Assembly: GCF_014648495.1 (NCBI RefSeq)
Contig: NZ_BMRF01000029.1
Location: 1-64,000 of the forward strand
Length of the DNA stretch: 64,000 nt
Origin: Actinomadura cremea
GTDB lineage: Bacteria; Actinomycetota; Actinomycetes; Streptosporangiales; Streptosporangiaceae
Direction: 5' to 3'
The position numbers and the translations under genes are program-made. Of the stretch, positions 31,581 to 40,039 are shown piece after piece. The notes under the pieces are model-generated. The model ran no database searches and was not told the origin of the DNA. It saw nothing but the letters and a program-made list of their open reading frames with translations. Positions within the stretch are counted from its first letter, which is position 1. Every line of letters begins with the position of its first letter.

Positions 31581-33916
31581 AGCGGCGCCACCTCGGCGGG
31601 GACGTCGAGGACGCGGTCGGCGCCGAGGACGCGCACCGGGCCGTCCAGCGTGAACGCGCCGTGCAGCGGGAGGTCCTCGCTGGACCCGCCGACCATGACC
31701 TCGATCGCGCCCGGCTCGACGATCCGGCGCAGGTCTGCGCCGGTGAACGAGGTGCGGTCGGCGTGCACGGTGAACGCGACGCGGGCGGCGTCGCCCGGCT
31801 CGAGCCGGACGCGCGCCCACCCGGCGAGCCGGCGGGACGGGCGGACGACCGAGGCGACCGGGTCGGCGAGGTAGAGCTGGACGACCTCGGTCCCCGGGCG
31901 GTCCCCCGCGTTGCGGACGACCGCGCTGACGGTCACCGACCCGTCGGTGGGGGCGCGCTCGTCGACCCGCAGGTCCGCGTAGTCGAACCGCGTCCAGGTG
32001 AGGCCGTGGCCGAAGGGGAACAGCGGCGCGGGGCTGACCGCGCTCCAGTCGTGCGGGCCGTCCATCTTCGAGCGCAGGTAGGCGACGGGCGGGCCGGACG
32101 CGCGGCGCGGGACGCTGATCGGCATCCGCCCGGACGGCTCGACGCGTCCGGTCAGGACCCCGGCGACGGCGCCCGCGCCCTCCTCGCCGGGGAAGAACGC
32201 CTGCACGACGGCGGCGGCCCGGCCGGCGAGGTCCTCGATCGCGTACGGGCGCCCCGACATCAGGACGAGCACCGTCGGGGTGCCGGTGGCCAGGACGGCG
32301 TCCGCGAGGTCGCGCTGCCGGCCCGGGAGCGCGAGGGTCTCGGCGTCGCAGCCCTCCCCGGACGTGCCGCGCCCGAACAGGCCCGCGCGGTCGCCGAGCG
32401 CCACGACCGCCACGTCGGCGGCGCGGGCCGCGGCGGCGGCCGTCTCGATGTCGGCGTCGGCGGTGCCGAGCACGTCCCCGGACGGGGCCACGGCCAGGTC
32501 CGGCAGCTCGCCGCGCAGGGCGTCCGCGAGGGTCGGGATCTCCACGCCCAGCGGGAGGTCGGGCCGGTGGCGGCCCACGTGCGCGGGGAAGGTGTAGCAG
32601 CCGAGCATCGCGGCCGTGTCGTCGGCGAGGGGGCCGGTCAGCGCCACGCGGCGCGCGGGCGCGAGCGGGAGCGTCCCGTCGTTGGCGAGCAGGACGACCG
32701 ACGCCTCGGCCGCGCGGCGCGCCAGCTCGCGGTGCTCCGGCGGATCGAGGTCGAGGTCCGCGCCGCCGTCCGCGGCCGCCGCGGGCGCACCGGCGGGCGG
32801 GGCGTCCAGGAGGCCGAGTCCGGCCTTGAGGGCGAGGACGCGGGCGGCGGCGCGGTCGAGGAGCTTCTCGGGGACGTCGCCGCCGCGCACCAGCTCGAGC
32901 AGGGGTTCGCCGTAGCAGCGGACGGTCGGCAGTTCGACGTCGATGCCCGCGCGGAGCGCGAGCGCGCCGGCCTCGCCGCGGGAACCGGCGACGCGGTGCC
33001 GGCTCTCCAGGAAGGAGATCCCGAAGTAGTCGGACACGACGGCACCGGTGAAGCCCAGCTCACCGCGCAGGAGGTCGGTGAGGAGTCGTTCGTCGGCGGC
33101 GGCGGGGACACCGTCCACGTCGGTGTAGGAGTGCATCACCGAACGGGCTCCGCCCTCGCGCAGCGCCATGACGAAGGGTTCGACGATGACGTCGGCCAGC
33201 TCGCGCGGGCCGATCGGGGTCGGCGCCATGTTGCGCCCGGCGCGGGAGGCGGAGTACCCGGCGAAGTGCTTGGGCGTCGCGGCGACCCCGGACCGCTCCA
33301 GCCCCCGGACGTAGGCGGTGCCGAGGACGCCGACGAGCTGCGGGTCCTCGCCGATGCACTCCTCGGTGCGTCCCCAGCGGGCGTCGCGGACGACGTCCAG
33401 GACGGGCGCGAGCCCCTGGTGGACGCCCGCCGCGCGCATGCTCGCCCCGATCGCGGCGGCCATCTCCTCCACCAGCCCGGCGTCGAAGGTCGCGCCCCAG
33501 GCGGGCGGGCTGGGGAAGACGGTCGCGCCCCAGGTCATGAACCCGTTGAGGCACTCCTCGTGCGCGATCGCGGGGATGCCGAACCGGTTCGCGGCGGCGA
33601 TGCGGCGCTGCAGGTCGCGCAGCCGGGCGGCGCCCTCGGCGGCGGGCACGGGCGCGGTGCCGAACACGCGGGTGAGCTGGCCGAGGCCGTGCGGGAGGAG
33701 GTCGCCGAGCGCGGGCGCCGGCTCGTGGGAGTCGTCCTCCATGGGGGCGACCGGTTCGCCCGGTTCGGCGGGCATCGCCCAGAATCCGGCGAGCTGCGCC
33801 GCCTTCTCCTCCGGGGTCATGCGGGACAGCAGGTCGGCGACCCGGTCGGCGACCGGCAGCGCGGGGTCGCGCCACCGGTCCCCGGCGGCCGTGGCGGGAG
33901 TCAGGGCTTCGGTCAT
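31577..33916 (-). CDS. Glycoside hydrolase family 3 (beta-xylosidase/beta-glucosidase)
   Basis: 779 residues. The N-terminal barrel carries PKHFAGYSASRAGRN and the nucleophile Asp in AVVSDYFGISFLESRHRV. The second alpha/beta domain includes VVALGDRAGLFGRGTSGEG, and a C-terminal fibronectin III-like domain follows (NAGDRPGTEVVQLYLAD). No secretion signal is visible. The start overlaps the LacI stop (TGATG). Together with GH43 and the transporter opposite, it should hydrolyse imported xylo-oligosaccharides; cellobiose-type substrates cannot be excluded. Confidence 0.93.
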   Translation of the reverse strand: MTEALTPATAAGDRWRDPALPVADRVADLLSRMTPEEKAAQLAGFWAMPAEPGEPVAPMEDDSHEPAPALGDLLPHGLGQLTRVFGTAPVPAAEGAARLRDLQRRIAAANRFGIPAIAHEECLNGFMTWGATVFPSPPAWGATFDAGLVEEMAAAIGASMRAAGVHQGLAPVLDVVRDARWGRTEECIGEDPQLVGVLGTAYVRGLERSGVAATPKHFAGYSASRAGRNMAPTPIGPRELADVIVEPFVMALREGGARSVMHSYTDVDGVPAAADERLLTDLLRGELGFTGAVVSDYFGISFLESRHRVAGSRGEAGALALRAGIDVELPTVRCYGEPLLELVRGGDVPEKLLDRAAARVLALKAGLGLLDAPPAGAPAAAADGGADLDLDPPEHRELARRAAEASVVLLANDGTLPLAPARRVALTGPLADDTAAMLGCYTFPAHVGRHRPDLPLGVEIPTLADALRGELPDLAVAPSGDVLGTADADIETAAAAARAADVAVVALGDRAGLFGRGTSGEGCDAETLALPGRQRDLADAVLATGTPTVLVLMSGRPYAIEDLAGRAAAVVQAFFPGEEGAGAVAGVLTGRVEPSGRMPISVPRRASGPPVAYLRSKMDGPHDWSAVSPAPLFPFGHGLTWTRFDYADLRVDERAPTDGSVTVSAVVRNAGDRPGTEVVQLYLADPVASVVRPSRRLAGWARVRLEPGDAARVAFTVHADRTSFTGADLRRIVEPGAIEVMVGGSSEDLPLHGAFTLDGPVRVLGADRVLDVPAEVAPL

Positions 33917-34986
33917 CACTGCTCCGAGGGGGCGGGCGGGGCGGTGGAGGCGCGGACGCGCAGCTCGGTGGCCAGCTCCACGCGGGGGGACAGCGGCGGC
34001 CGTCCGTCCAGCAGCTGGAGCAGGGTGCGGGCCGCGACCCGGCCCATCTCCTCCAGCGGCTGCCGGACGGTCGTGAGCGGCGGCGACAGCCACTCGCAGG
34101 TCGGCAGGTCGTCGAACCCGACGACGCTCAGGTCCTCGGGGACGCGCAGGCCGGCGAGGCGGGCGGCCTGGTAGGCGCCCATGGCCTGCTGGTCGCTGCC
34201 GGCGAAGATCGCGGTGGGACGGTCCGGCAGCGCCAGCAGCTCGCGGCTGCGGGCGAAGCCGCCCTCGTGGTGGAAGTCGCCGTACCGGACGAGGTCGCGG
34301 TCGACCTCGATCCCGGCGCGCTCGAGGGCCGTGCGGTAGCCGTCCACGCGGGCCTGCGTGCACAGCATGTCGGCGGGGCCGCCGATCATCCCGATGCGGC
34401 GGTGGCCCAGCCCGATGAGGTGCTCGGTCGCGGCGAGGCCGCCCGCCCAGTTGGTCGCGCCGACGCTGGCGATGTCGGTGGCGGGCAGGTTCACCGGGTC
34501 GACCAGGACGAGCGCGACCCCGGCGCGTTCGAGCTGCTCGCGCTGCCGGTCGGTCATCCGGGACGTCACCAGGATCACGCCGTCGCTGTGGTGCAGGGCG
34601 GGGAGGTTCTGCCAGCTCGGCGGGCGCGCGTCGTCCTCGCGCACCAGCGACACGACGACGCCGGTGCCCTGCTCGGCGCACTCGGCCTCGACGCCGCGCA
34701 GGATCTCCACCGCCCACGGGCTGTCGAGCCCGGCCAGGACGAGGTCGATCAGTCCCGACCGGCGGGCGCGGCGGGATCCGCCGGGGCCCGGGTAGTTGTG
34801 GTCGCGCAGCAGGGCCTCGACGCGCTCGCGGGTGCCGGCGGCCACGTCCGTCCGGCCGTTGAGGACCTTGGAGACGGTCGCCGGGGACACCCCGGCCTCG
34901 GCCGCGATCAGCGCGAGGGTCGGCCGGGACGGCGCGTTCTGCGGGCCGGGCGGGTCCGGCGGGTCTTCGGTGGTGCGCACGGTCAC
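33916..34986 (-). CDS. LacI-family sugar-responsive repressor
   Basis: 356 residues from a GTG with GGGGAGGAGAG upstream. The helix-turn-helix is LALIAAEAGVSPATVSKVLNG (about 24-44), followed by a periplasmic-binding-protein-like sensor domain (VGATNWAGGLAATEHLIGLG, TAIFAGSDQQAMGAYQAARLAG, VVGFDDLP). It heads the operon with GH3 and GH43 and lies opposite the sugar transporter. Two dyads in the 276-bp intergenic region are likely binding sites. It resembles BxlR-type regulators of xylo-oligosaccharide use. Confidence 0.9.
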   Translation of the reverse strand: MTVRTTEDPPDPPGPQNAPSRPTLALIAAEAGVSPATVSKVLNGRTDVAAGTRERVEALLRDHNYPGPGGSRRARRSGLIDLVLAGLDSPWAVEILRGVEAECAEQGTGVVVSLVREDDARPPSWQNLPALHHSDGVILVTSRMTDRQREQLERAGVALVLVDPVNLPATDIASVGATNWAGGLAATEHLIGLGHRRIGMIGGPADMLCTQARVDGYRTALERAGIEVDRDLVRYGDFHHEGGFARSRELLALPDRPTAIFAGSDQQAMGAYQAARLAGLRVPEDLSVVGFDDLPTCEWLSPPLTTVRQPLEEMGRVAARTLLQLLDGRPPLSPRVELATELRVRASTAPPAPSEQ

Positions 34987-35010
34987 GCTGCTCTCCTCCC
35001 CGAGGAAACG

Positions 35011-35030
35011 ATTGCGAACGGTATCGCAAT
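35011..35030. promoter_or_regulatory. Inverted repeat upstream of lacI-type gene
   Basis: ATTGCGA (35011-35017) and TCGCAAT (35024-35030) form perfect 7-bp arms with the spacer ACGGTA, a 20-bp dyad with the TTGCGA...TCGCAA layout typical of LacI-family operators. It lies 25 bp upstream of the regulator start, suiting autoregulation of the LacI-GH3-GH43 operon. Confidence 0.65.
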
Positions 35031-35169
35031 ATTTCGCTCGCTCCTAGCCCCCGGAAGCCCCTGGAGGGTCGAACCCCGGGGACACCAACGTGACCCGGCC
35101 CACATGAATACGCCGGGAAGCCTTGACCGCAAGGGGTGCCGTTCTTAGAGTTTCTCGGCAACAGCCTAT

Positions 35170-35191
35170 CGAAGGCTTTCGAAACATTTCG
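35170..35191. promoter_or_regulatory. Double CGAAA/TTTCG operator before the sugar-transporter operon
   Basis: CGAAACATTTCG (35180-35191, arms CGAAA/TTTCG) shares two bases with a weaker dyad, CGAAGGCTTTCG (35170-35181). CGAAA-TTTCG boxes are known for BxlR-type LacI repressors of streptomycete xylobiose operons. The pair lies 72 bp before the binding-protein start, near the expected promoter. It differs from the dyad at 35011, so the two promoters may respond differently. Confidence 0.55.
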
Positions 35192-35262
35192 AGCGGGTCA
35201 CCCCACCGCCCCTCGGGCCCGGCCCTTCCCCCATCGCCCACCCCCCATTCCAGGAGGCCACC

Positions 35263-36549
35263 ATGGGCACCTCGCAGCCGCCCCGCCGTCCCCTGCTGAC
35301 CGCGATCTCCGCGGGCGCCGCCATCGCCGTCGCCGCGTCCCTGCTCACCGCCTGCGGCGACGACTCCGGCTCCGGCAAGGTCACGATCGAATGGCTCGAC
35401 ATCGCCACGACCGAGCCGTCCAAGACCATCTATCCGGAGATCGTCAGGGCCTACGAGACGGCGCACCCGAACGTCGACATCAAGCTCACGAACATGGAGA
35501 ACGACGCGTTCAAGGCCAAAATGACGGCCGTGACGGCGTCCGGCGACCTGCCCGACATCTTCGTGACCTGGGGCGGGGGCGTCCTCCGGCAGCGCATCGA
35601 CGCCGGTCTCGTCAAGCCGGTCGAGAACTCCGGCCTCCTGGACGGCTTCATGCCGGTCTCCCTGAAGCCGTACCAGTTCGACGGCGAGACCTACGCCGTC
35701 CCGTACGACATGGGCATGGTCGGGTTCTGGTACAACAAGGACCACTTCGAGAAGGCCGGGATCACCGGGCCCCCCGCGACCTGGACGGCGTTCCTCGACG
35801 CCGTCCGCAAGCTGAAGTCCGCCGGGATCACCCCCATCGCCCTCGCCGGCAAGGACAAGTGGCCCGGCCACTACTACTGGGCCTACCTCGCGCTGCGCCT
35901 CGCCGGACCGGACGGCGTCGCGCAGGCCGCCGCGGCCGACGACTTCGGCACGCCGCCGTTCGTCCAGGCCGGGCAGCGCCTCAAGGAACTCGTCGACCTC
36001 GACCCGTTCCAGGAGGGCTTCCAGGGGGCCGCGTACGACGCCCCCGGCGGGCAGGCCGCCACCATGGGCGCGGGCAAGGCCGGCATGGAGCTGATGGGCC
36101 AGTGGGCGCCCGTCGTGCAGAAGGACGCCTCCGGCAAGGACCTCGGCGACGCCCTCGGCTTCTTCCCCTTCCCCGCCGTGGAGGGCGGCCCCGGCAAGGT
36201 CAGCGACGTGTTCGGCGGCGGCAACGGGCACGCGCTGAGCAAGGACGCCCCGCCGGAGGCGCTCGACTTCCTCACGTTCCTCACGAACGAGGAGAACGAG
36301 GCCCGGCTGGTGTCGTCCGGCGCGTTCATGCCCGTCGTGAAGGGCGCCGAGAGCGCGATCGAGGACGCCAACCGCAAGCAGGTCGCCCGGATGCTGAACG
36401 GCGCCACCGGCTTCCAGCTCTACCTGGACCAGGCGTTCCCGCCCGCCGTCGGTCAGGAGGTCAACGACAGCGTCGCCGGCCTCATGGGCGGCCGGACGGA
36501 CCCGCAGCAGGTCGCGCGGTCGATCACCGAGGCGGCCAAGAGCGCATGA
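35263..36549 (+). CDS. ABC transporter sugar-binding lipoprotein
   Basis: 428 residues with a lipoprotein signal: positive N-terminus, hydrophobic stretch (AISAGAAIAVAASLLTAC) and lipobox LLTAC with the lipidated Cys31. The mature part is a type 1 solute-binding protein of the BxlE/CebE group (KVTIEWLDIATTEPSKTIYP, DMGMVGFWYNKDHFEKAG). It captures an oligosaccharide outside the cell, probably xylobiose or xylotriose given the neighbouring GH43. The first permease gene overlaps its stop (ATGA). No ATPase gene is present; a shared MsiK-type ATPase is the usual arrangement. Confidence 0.92.
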   Translation: MGTSQPPRRPLLTAISAGAAIAVAASLLTACGDDSGSGKVTIEWLDIATTEPSKTIYPEIVRAYETAHPNVDIKLTNMENDAFKAKMTAVTASGDLPDIFVTWGGGVLRQRIDAGLVKPVENSGLLDGFMPVSLKPYQFDGETYAVPYDMGMVGFWYNKDHFEKAGITGPPATWTAFLDAVRKLKSAGITPIALAGKDKWPGHYYWAYLALRLAGPDGVAQAAAADDFGTPPFVQAGQRLKELVDLDPFQEGFQGAAYDAPGGQAATMGAGKAGMELMGQWAPVVQKDASGKDLGDALGFFPFPAVEGGPGKVSDVFGGGNGHALSKDAPPEALDFLTFLTNEENEARLVSSGAFMPVVKGAESAIEDANRKQVARMLNGATGFQLYLDQAFPPAVGQEVNDSVAGLMGGRTDPQQVARSITEAAKSA

Positions 36550-37544
36550 CCCTGTCGCCCACTTCGTCGCCGCCGGAGCCCGCCGCCGCGACGCGGGGCG
36601 GCCCGCCGCCGCGGCGGCGTCCGGTACCGCGCGGACGGCGGCTGCGCGGCTGGTTCGCCACCACCTGGTTCCTCGTCCCCGCGCTGCTGGTCTTCGTCCT
36701 GTTCGTGCTGATCCCGATCGCGATCGCCCTGTACACGAGCTTCTTCCGGTGGGGCGGATTCGGGTGGCCCGAGGAGTTCGTGGGGCTCGGCAACTTCCGC
36801 GAGCTGTTCGACGATCCGGTGTTCCGCGGGGACCTGTGGCGCGGGCTCGTCCTGGTCGTCCTGTCGGTCTGCGTGCAGCTGCCGTTCGCGCTCGGCACGG
36901 CCGTCCTGCTCAACCAGCGGATGCGCGGCCGGGCGGTCTACCGGGCGGTCTTCTTCGCGCCCTACATCCTGTCCGAGGTCATCGCCGGGGTGCTGTTCGG
37001 GATGATCTTCCTGCCGGGGTCCGGGCTCGCGGACGCCCTGATCGAGGACGTGCCGCTCGTGGGCGGCCTCGCCGGCACCTGGTTCTCCGACCCCGGCACC
37101 GCGCTGCCCACGCTGTTCGCCGTCATGACGTGGAAGTACTTCGGCTTCCACATGATGATCTACCTCGCCGGGCTGCAGGGCGTCCCGAAGGAGGTCCTCG
37201 AGGCGGCGGCGATCGACGGCGCGGGCCCCTGGAAGCGGTTCCGGCACGTCACCCTCCCCCTCCTCGCGCCCACCGTCCGGATCAGCGTGTTCCTGTCCGT
37301 CATCGGCGCGATCCAGCTGTTCGACCTCGTGTGGGTCACGACCGGCGGCGGGCCCACGCACTCCACCGAAACGATGGCCGTCTCGATGTTCCAGTTCGGA
37401 TTCCAGCGGTACCAGATGGGCTACGCGAGCGCGATCAGCGTCGTCATGTTCGCCGTCAGCCTGGTGTTCTCCCTGCTCTACCAGCGTTTCGCGCTCCGCC
37501 GCGACCTGCGGGGCGCCATGACCTCGACGGGAGGCGCACGATGA
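36546..37544 (+). CDS. Sugar ABC transporter permease (MalF-like)
   Basis: 332 residues. After a basic Pro/Arg-rich cytosolic tail come six membrane helices (first: TTWFLVPALLVFVLFVLIPIAIAL). The EAA loop contacting the ATPase reads EVLEAAAIDGAGPWKRFRHV. It is joined to the binding-protein gene and to the second permease by ATGA overlaps on both sides, so all three are translated as a unit. Confidence 0.93.
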   Translation: MTLSPTSSPPEPAAATRGGPPPRRRPVPRGRRLRGWFATTWFLVPALLVFVLFVLIPIAIALYTSFFRWGGFGWPEEFVGLGNFRELFDDPVFRGDLWRGLVLVVLSVCVQLPFALGTAVLLNQRMRGRAVYRAVFFAPYILSEVIAGVLFGMIFLPGSGLADALIEDVPLVGGLAGTWFSDPGTALPTLFAVMTWKYFGFHMMIYLAGLQGVPKEVLEAAAIDGAGPWKRFRHVTLPLLAPTVRISVFLSVIGAIQLFDLVWVTTGGGPTHSTETMAVSMFQFGFQRYQMGYASAISVVMFAVSLVFSLLYQRFALRRDLRGAMTSTGGAR

Positions 37545-38374
37545 GCGCGGTCGGCAAGCGGATCCGGGGCCTGTCGCGGCACGCGCTCGTCTGGATCCTG
37601 GGCTCGCTCATCGTCGTGCCGCTGCTGTACGCGGTGCTGTCGGGCTTCAAGACGACCGGCGACCTGACCGACAGCCCGTTCGGCCTGCCCTCCCCCTGGC
37701 GGGTATCGAACTACACCGGCATCCTCGGCTCCGGCGAGTTCTGGCGGCAGGTCGGCAACAGCGTCATGATCGCGGTCGCCACCGCGCTGCTCACCGTCGC
37801 GGTCTCGGCGCTCGCCGCCTTCGCGTTCGCCCGCTACGCGTTCCGCGGGCGGGAGGCGTTCTTCACCCTGTTCGCGATCGGCCTGATGTTCCCGCCCGCC
37901 GTCGCGGTGCTGCCGCTGTTCGTCCTGCTGCGCACCTTCGGCCTGCTCGACAACCCGCTCGGCGTCATCCTCCCCCAGGCGGCGTTCGCGCTGCCGATGA
38001 CGATCATCATCCTGCGGGCGTTCTTCCGGACGATCCCCGGCGACCTCGAGGAGGCCGCCACCATCGACGGCTGCGGCCGGTTCGCGTTCTTCTGGCGCAT
38101 CCTCCTGCCGATGGCCCGCCCCGCCATCGGCACCGTCTCGGTGCTCGCGATCGTCACGAGCTGGAACAACTTCTTCCTGCCGCTCCTGGTGTTCACCAAC
38201 CCCAAGTGGCACACGATCCCGGTCGGCGTCCAGCAGTTCCAGGGCCAGTACTCGACGAACTACGCGCTGGTGTTCGCCTACATCGTCCTCGCGATGATCC
38301 CCGCGCTGGCCTTCTACGCCGTCGCCGAGCGCCAGCTCATCGGCGGCCTGACGGCCGGCGCCACGAAGGGCTGA
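37541..38374 (+). CDS. Sugar ABC transporter permease (MalG-like)
   Basis: 277 residues with six membrane helices and the EAA loop DLEEAATIDGCGRFAFFWRI. It pairs with the MalF-like permease to form the channel for the sugar taken up by the lipoprotein. It starts on the preceding stop (ATGA) and ends just before a GC hairpin, closing the transporter operon. There is no ATP-binding subunit gene downstream. Confidence 0.93.
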   Translation: MSAVGKRIRGLSRHALVWILGSLIVVPLLYAVLSGFKTTGDLTDSPFGLPSPWRVSNYTGILGSGEFWRQVGNSVMIAVATALLTVAVSALAAFAFARYAFRGREAFFTLFAIGLMFPPAVAVLPLFVLLRTFGLLDNPLGVILPQAAFALPMTIIILRAFFRTIPGDLEEAATIDGCGRFAFFWRILLPMARPAIGTVSVLAIVTSWNNFFLPLLVFTNPKWHTIPVGVQQFQGQYSTNYALVFAYIVLAMIPALAFYAVAERQLIGGLTAGATKG

Positions 38375-38382
38375 CCGTGCGG

Positions 38383-38411
38383 GGGGCCGGGCGGGCCGCC
38401 CGTCCGGCCCC
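38383..38411 (+). terminator. Hairpin after the sugar-transporter operon
   Basis: GGGGCCGG (38383-38390) and CCGGCCCC (38404-38411) form an 8-bp GC stem with a 13-nt loop, nine bases after the permease stop. There is no U tract. Confidence 0.5.
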
Positions 38412-38483
38412 GAGAACGTGCACGAAACGGGCGTCCCCTGGGTACGGAGCCCTCGAGGCCCACGGGCAGGGAGGCGGCGACCG

Positions 38484-39152
38484 ATGATCCAGGTGGTGCT
38501 GTTCGACGTCAACGAGACGCTGAGCGACCTCTCCTCCCTGCGCGGGCGCCTCGAGGACGTGGGCGCGCCCGGCCACCTGCTCCCGACGTGGTTCGCCGGG
38601 ACGCTCCGCGACGGGATGGGGCTCACCGCCGCCGGGGCCTACGCCGACTTCGCGGAGGTCGCCGAGTGCGGCCTGCGCGGCCTGCTGATCGGCCTGGACG
38701 GCTGGGCCGGCGACGCGCGCCGCGCCGCCGCGCACGTCGCGAGCGGCTTCACCGACCTCGACGTGCACCCCGACGTCCCGGACGCCGTCCGCGACCTGCG
38801 CTCGTCCGGCCTGCGGCTGGCGACGCTCACCAACGGGTCCGTCGCCGTCACCGAGCGCCTGCTCGACGGCGCCGGGATCCGCGACCTGTTCGAGGCCCTC
38901 CTCGACGTCTCCGCCCCGCGCGCGTGGAAGCCCGCCGCCGCCGCGTACCGGTACGCCACCGACCGCCTGGACGTCCCCCCGGACCGCACGCTGCTGGTCG
39001 CCGTCCACCCGTGGGACGTCGACGGCGCCCGCCGCGCGGGCCTGCGCGCCGCGTGGCTGAACCGCGACGGGGTCCCGTACCCCGCGATGTTCGAGCACCC
39101 CGACCACACGATCACCGACCTGCGCGACCTCCCCGCCGTCCTCGTCGCCTGA
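38484..39152 (+). CDS. HAD-superfamily hydrolase (haloacid dehalogenase type II-like)
   Basis: 222 residues from an ATG behind GGGAGG. Motif I is VVLFDVNETL, with the nucleophile Asp and Asn-Glu-Thr. Motif II is LATLTNGS, the motif III Lys is in RAWKPAAAAYRYA, and the last motif is LLVAVHPWDVDGARRAG. This follows the L-2-haloacid dehalogenase pattern, though many such proteins are phosphatases. The second Asp of the usual DxD is replaced by Asn (DVN), as in dehalogenases. It appears monocistronic. Confidence 0.83.
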   Translation: MIQVVLFDVNETLSDLSSLRGRLEDVGAPGHLLPTWFAGTLRDGMGLTAAGAYADFAEVAECGLRGLLIGLDGWAGDARRAAAHVASGFTDLDVHPDVPDAVRDLRSSGLRLATLTNGSVAVTERLLDGAGIRDLFEALLDVSAPRAWKPAAAAYRYATDRLDVPPDRTLLVAVHPWDVDGARRAGLRAAWLNRDGVPYPAMFEHPDHTITDLRDLPAVLVA

Positions 39153-39240
39153 CGCCCACCGGCCCGTTGTGGCCGCCCGGTTGCCCGCCCGCGCCGCCGT
39201 CCCCGATGATCAAGATCACGATCGGACGGAAGGCGGTTTC

Positions 39241-40029
39241 ATGGACACCGGCAGGGTCGACACCGGCGACGGCGCGACGTGGGCGAGCGGCGACTACCCG
39301 CGCGTCGGCAACCTGTGGCTGCTGATCGGCGAACTGCTGTGCGAGGCCGCGGCGATCCGGCCCGGCGAGCGCGTCCTGGACGTGGCGACCGGCACCGGCA
39401 ACACCGCCCTCGCCGCCGCCCGCCGTTTCGCGACGGTGACCGGCGTCGACTACGTACCGGATCTGCTGGAGCACGCCACCGCACGCGCCGCCGCCGAGGG
39501 CCTGCACGTCGACTTCGAGACCGGGGACGCCGAACGGCTGCGGTTCGCGGACGGCGCGTTCGACGTCGCCGTCTCGACGTTCGGCGTCCAGTACGTCCCG
39601 GACCAGGACCGCGCGGCCGCCGAACTCCTGCGCGTCGTCCGTCCCGGCGGGCGGATCGCGCTGGCGAGCTGGTCCCCGGACGGTTTTCTCGGCGAACTGC
39701 TCCGCCTCGTCGGCGAGCACACCGGCCCGGCCGCCCCCACCCTGTGGGGCCGCGAGGACCACCTGAAGAAGCTGCTCGGCCCCCGCGTCTCCGCGCTGAC
39801 CTGCACGGAACACCGGTGGCTGTTCCGCTTCCCCACCCCGGAGGCGTTCATCTCGTACTTCCGCGCGTACTTCGGCCCGCTCACGCGTGCCTACGCGACC
39901 CTGCCCCCGTCCGCCCGCGAGGCCCTCACGGCGGACCTCACCCGCTACATCACCGACCACGACCAGGCCCCGGACGGCACGGTCGAAGTCCCCTCGACCT
40001 ATCTCCAGGCCATCGCGGTCACGACCTGA
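39241..40029 (+). CDS. SAM-dependent methyltransferase (class I, UbiE-like)
   Basis: 262 residues. The SAM site is RVLDVATGTGNTALAAAR (about 45-62), followed by TVTGVDYVPDLLEHA, the acidic loop FETGDAERLRFADGAFDV and post-motif LRVVRPGGRIALASWSP. It is a small-molecule methyltransferase of unknown substrate. It ends 10 bp from the stop of the convergent SEC-C gene. Confidence 0.85.
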   Translation: MDTGRVDTGDGATWASGDYPRVGNLWLLIGELLCEAAAIRPGERVLDVATGTGNTALAAARRFATVTGVDYVPDLLEHATARAAAEGLHVDFETGDAERLRFADGAFDVAVSTFGVQYVPDQDRAAAELLRVVRPGGRIALASWSPDGFLGELLRLVGEHTGPAAPTLWGREDHLKKLLGPRVSALTCTEHRWLFRFPTPEAFISYFRAYFGPLTRAYATLPPSAREALTADLTRYITDHDQAPDGTVEVPSTYLQAIAVTT

Positions 40030-40039
40030 CCGCGAAACG

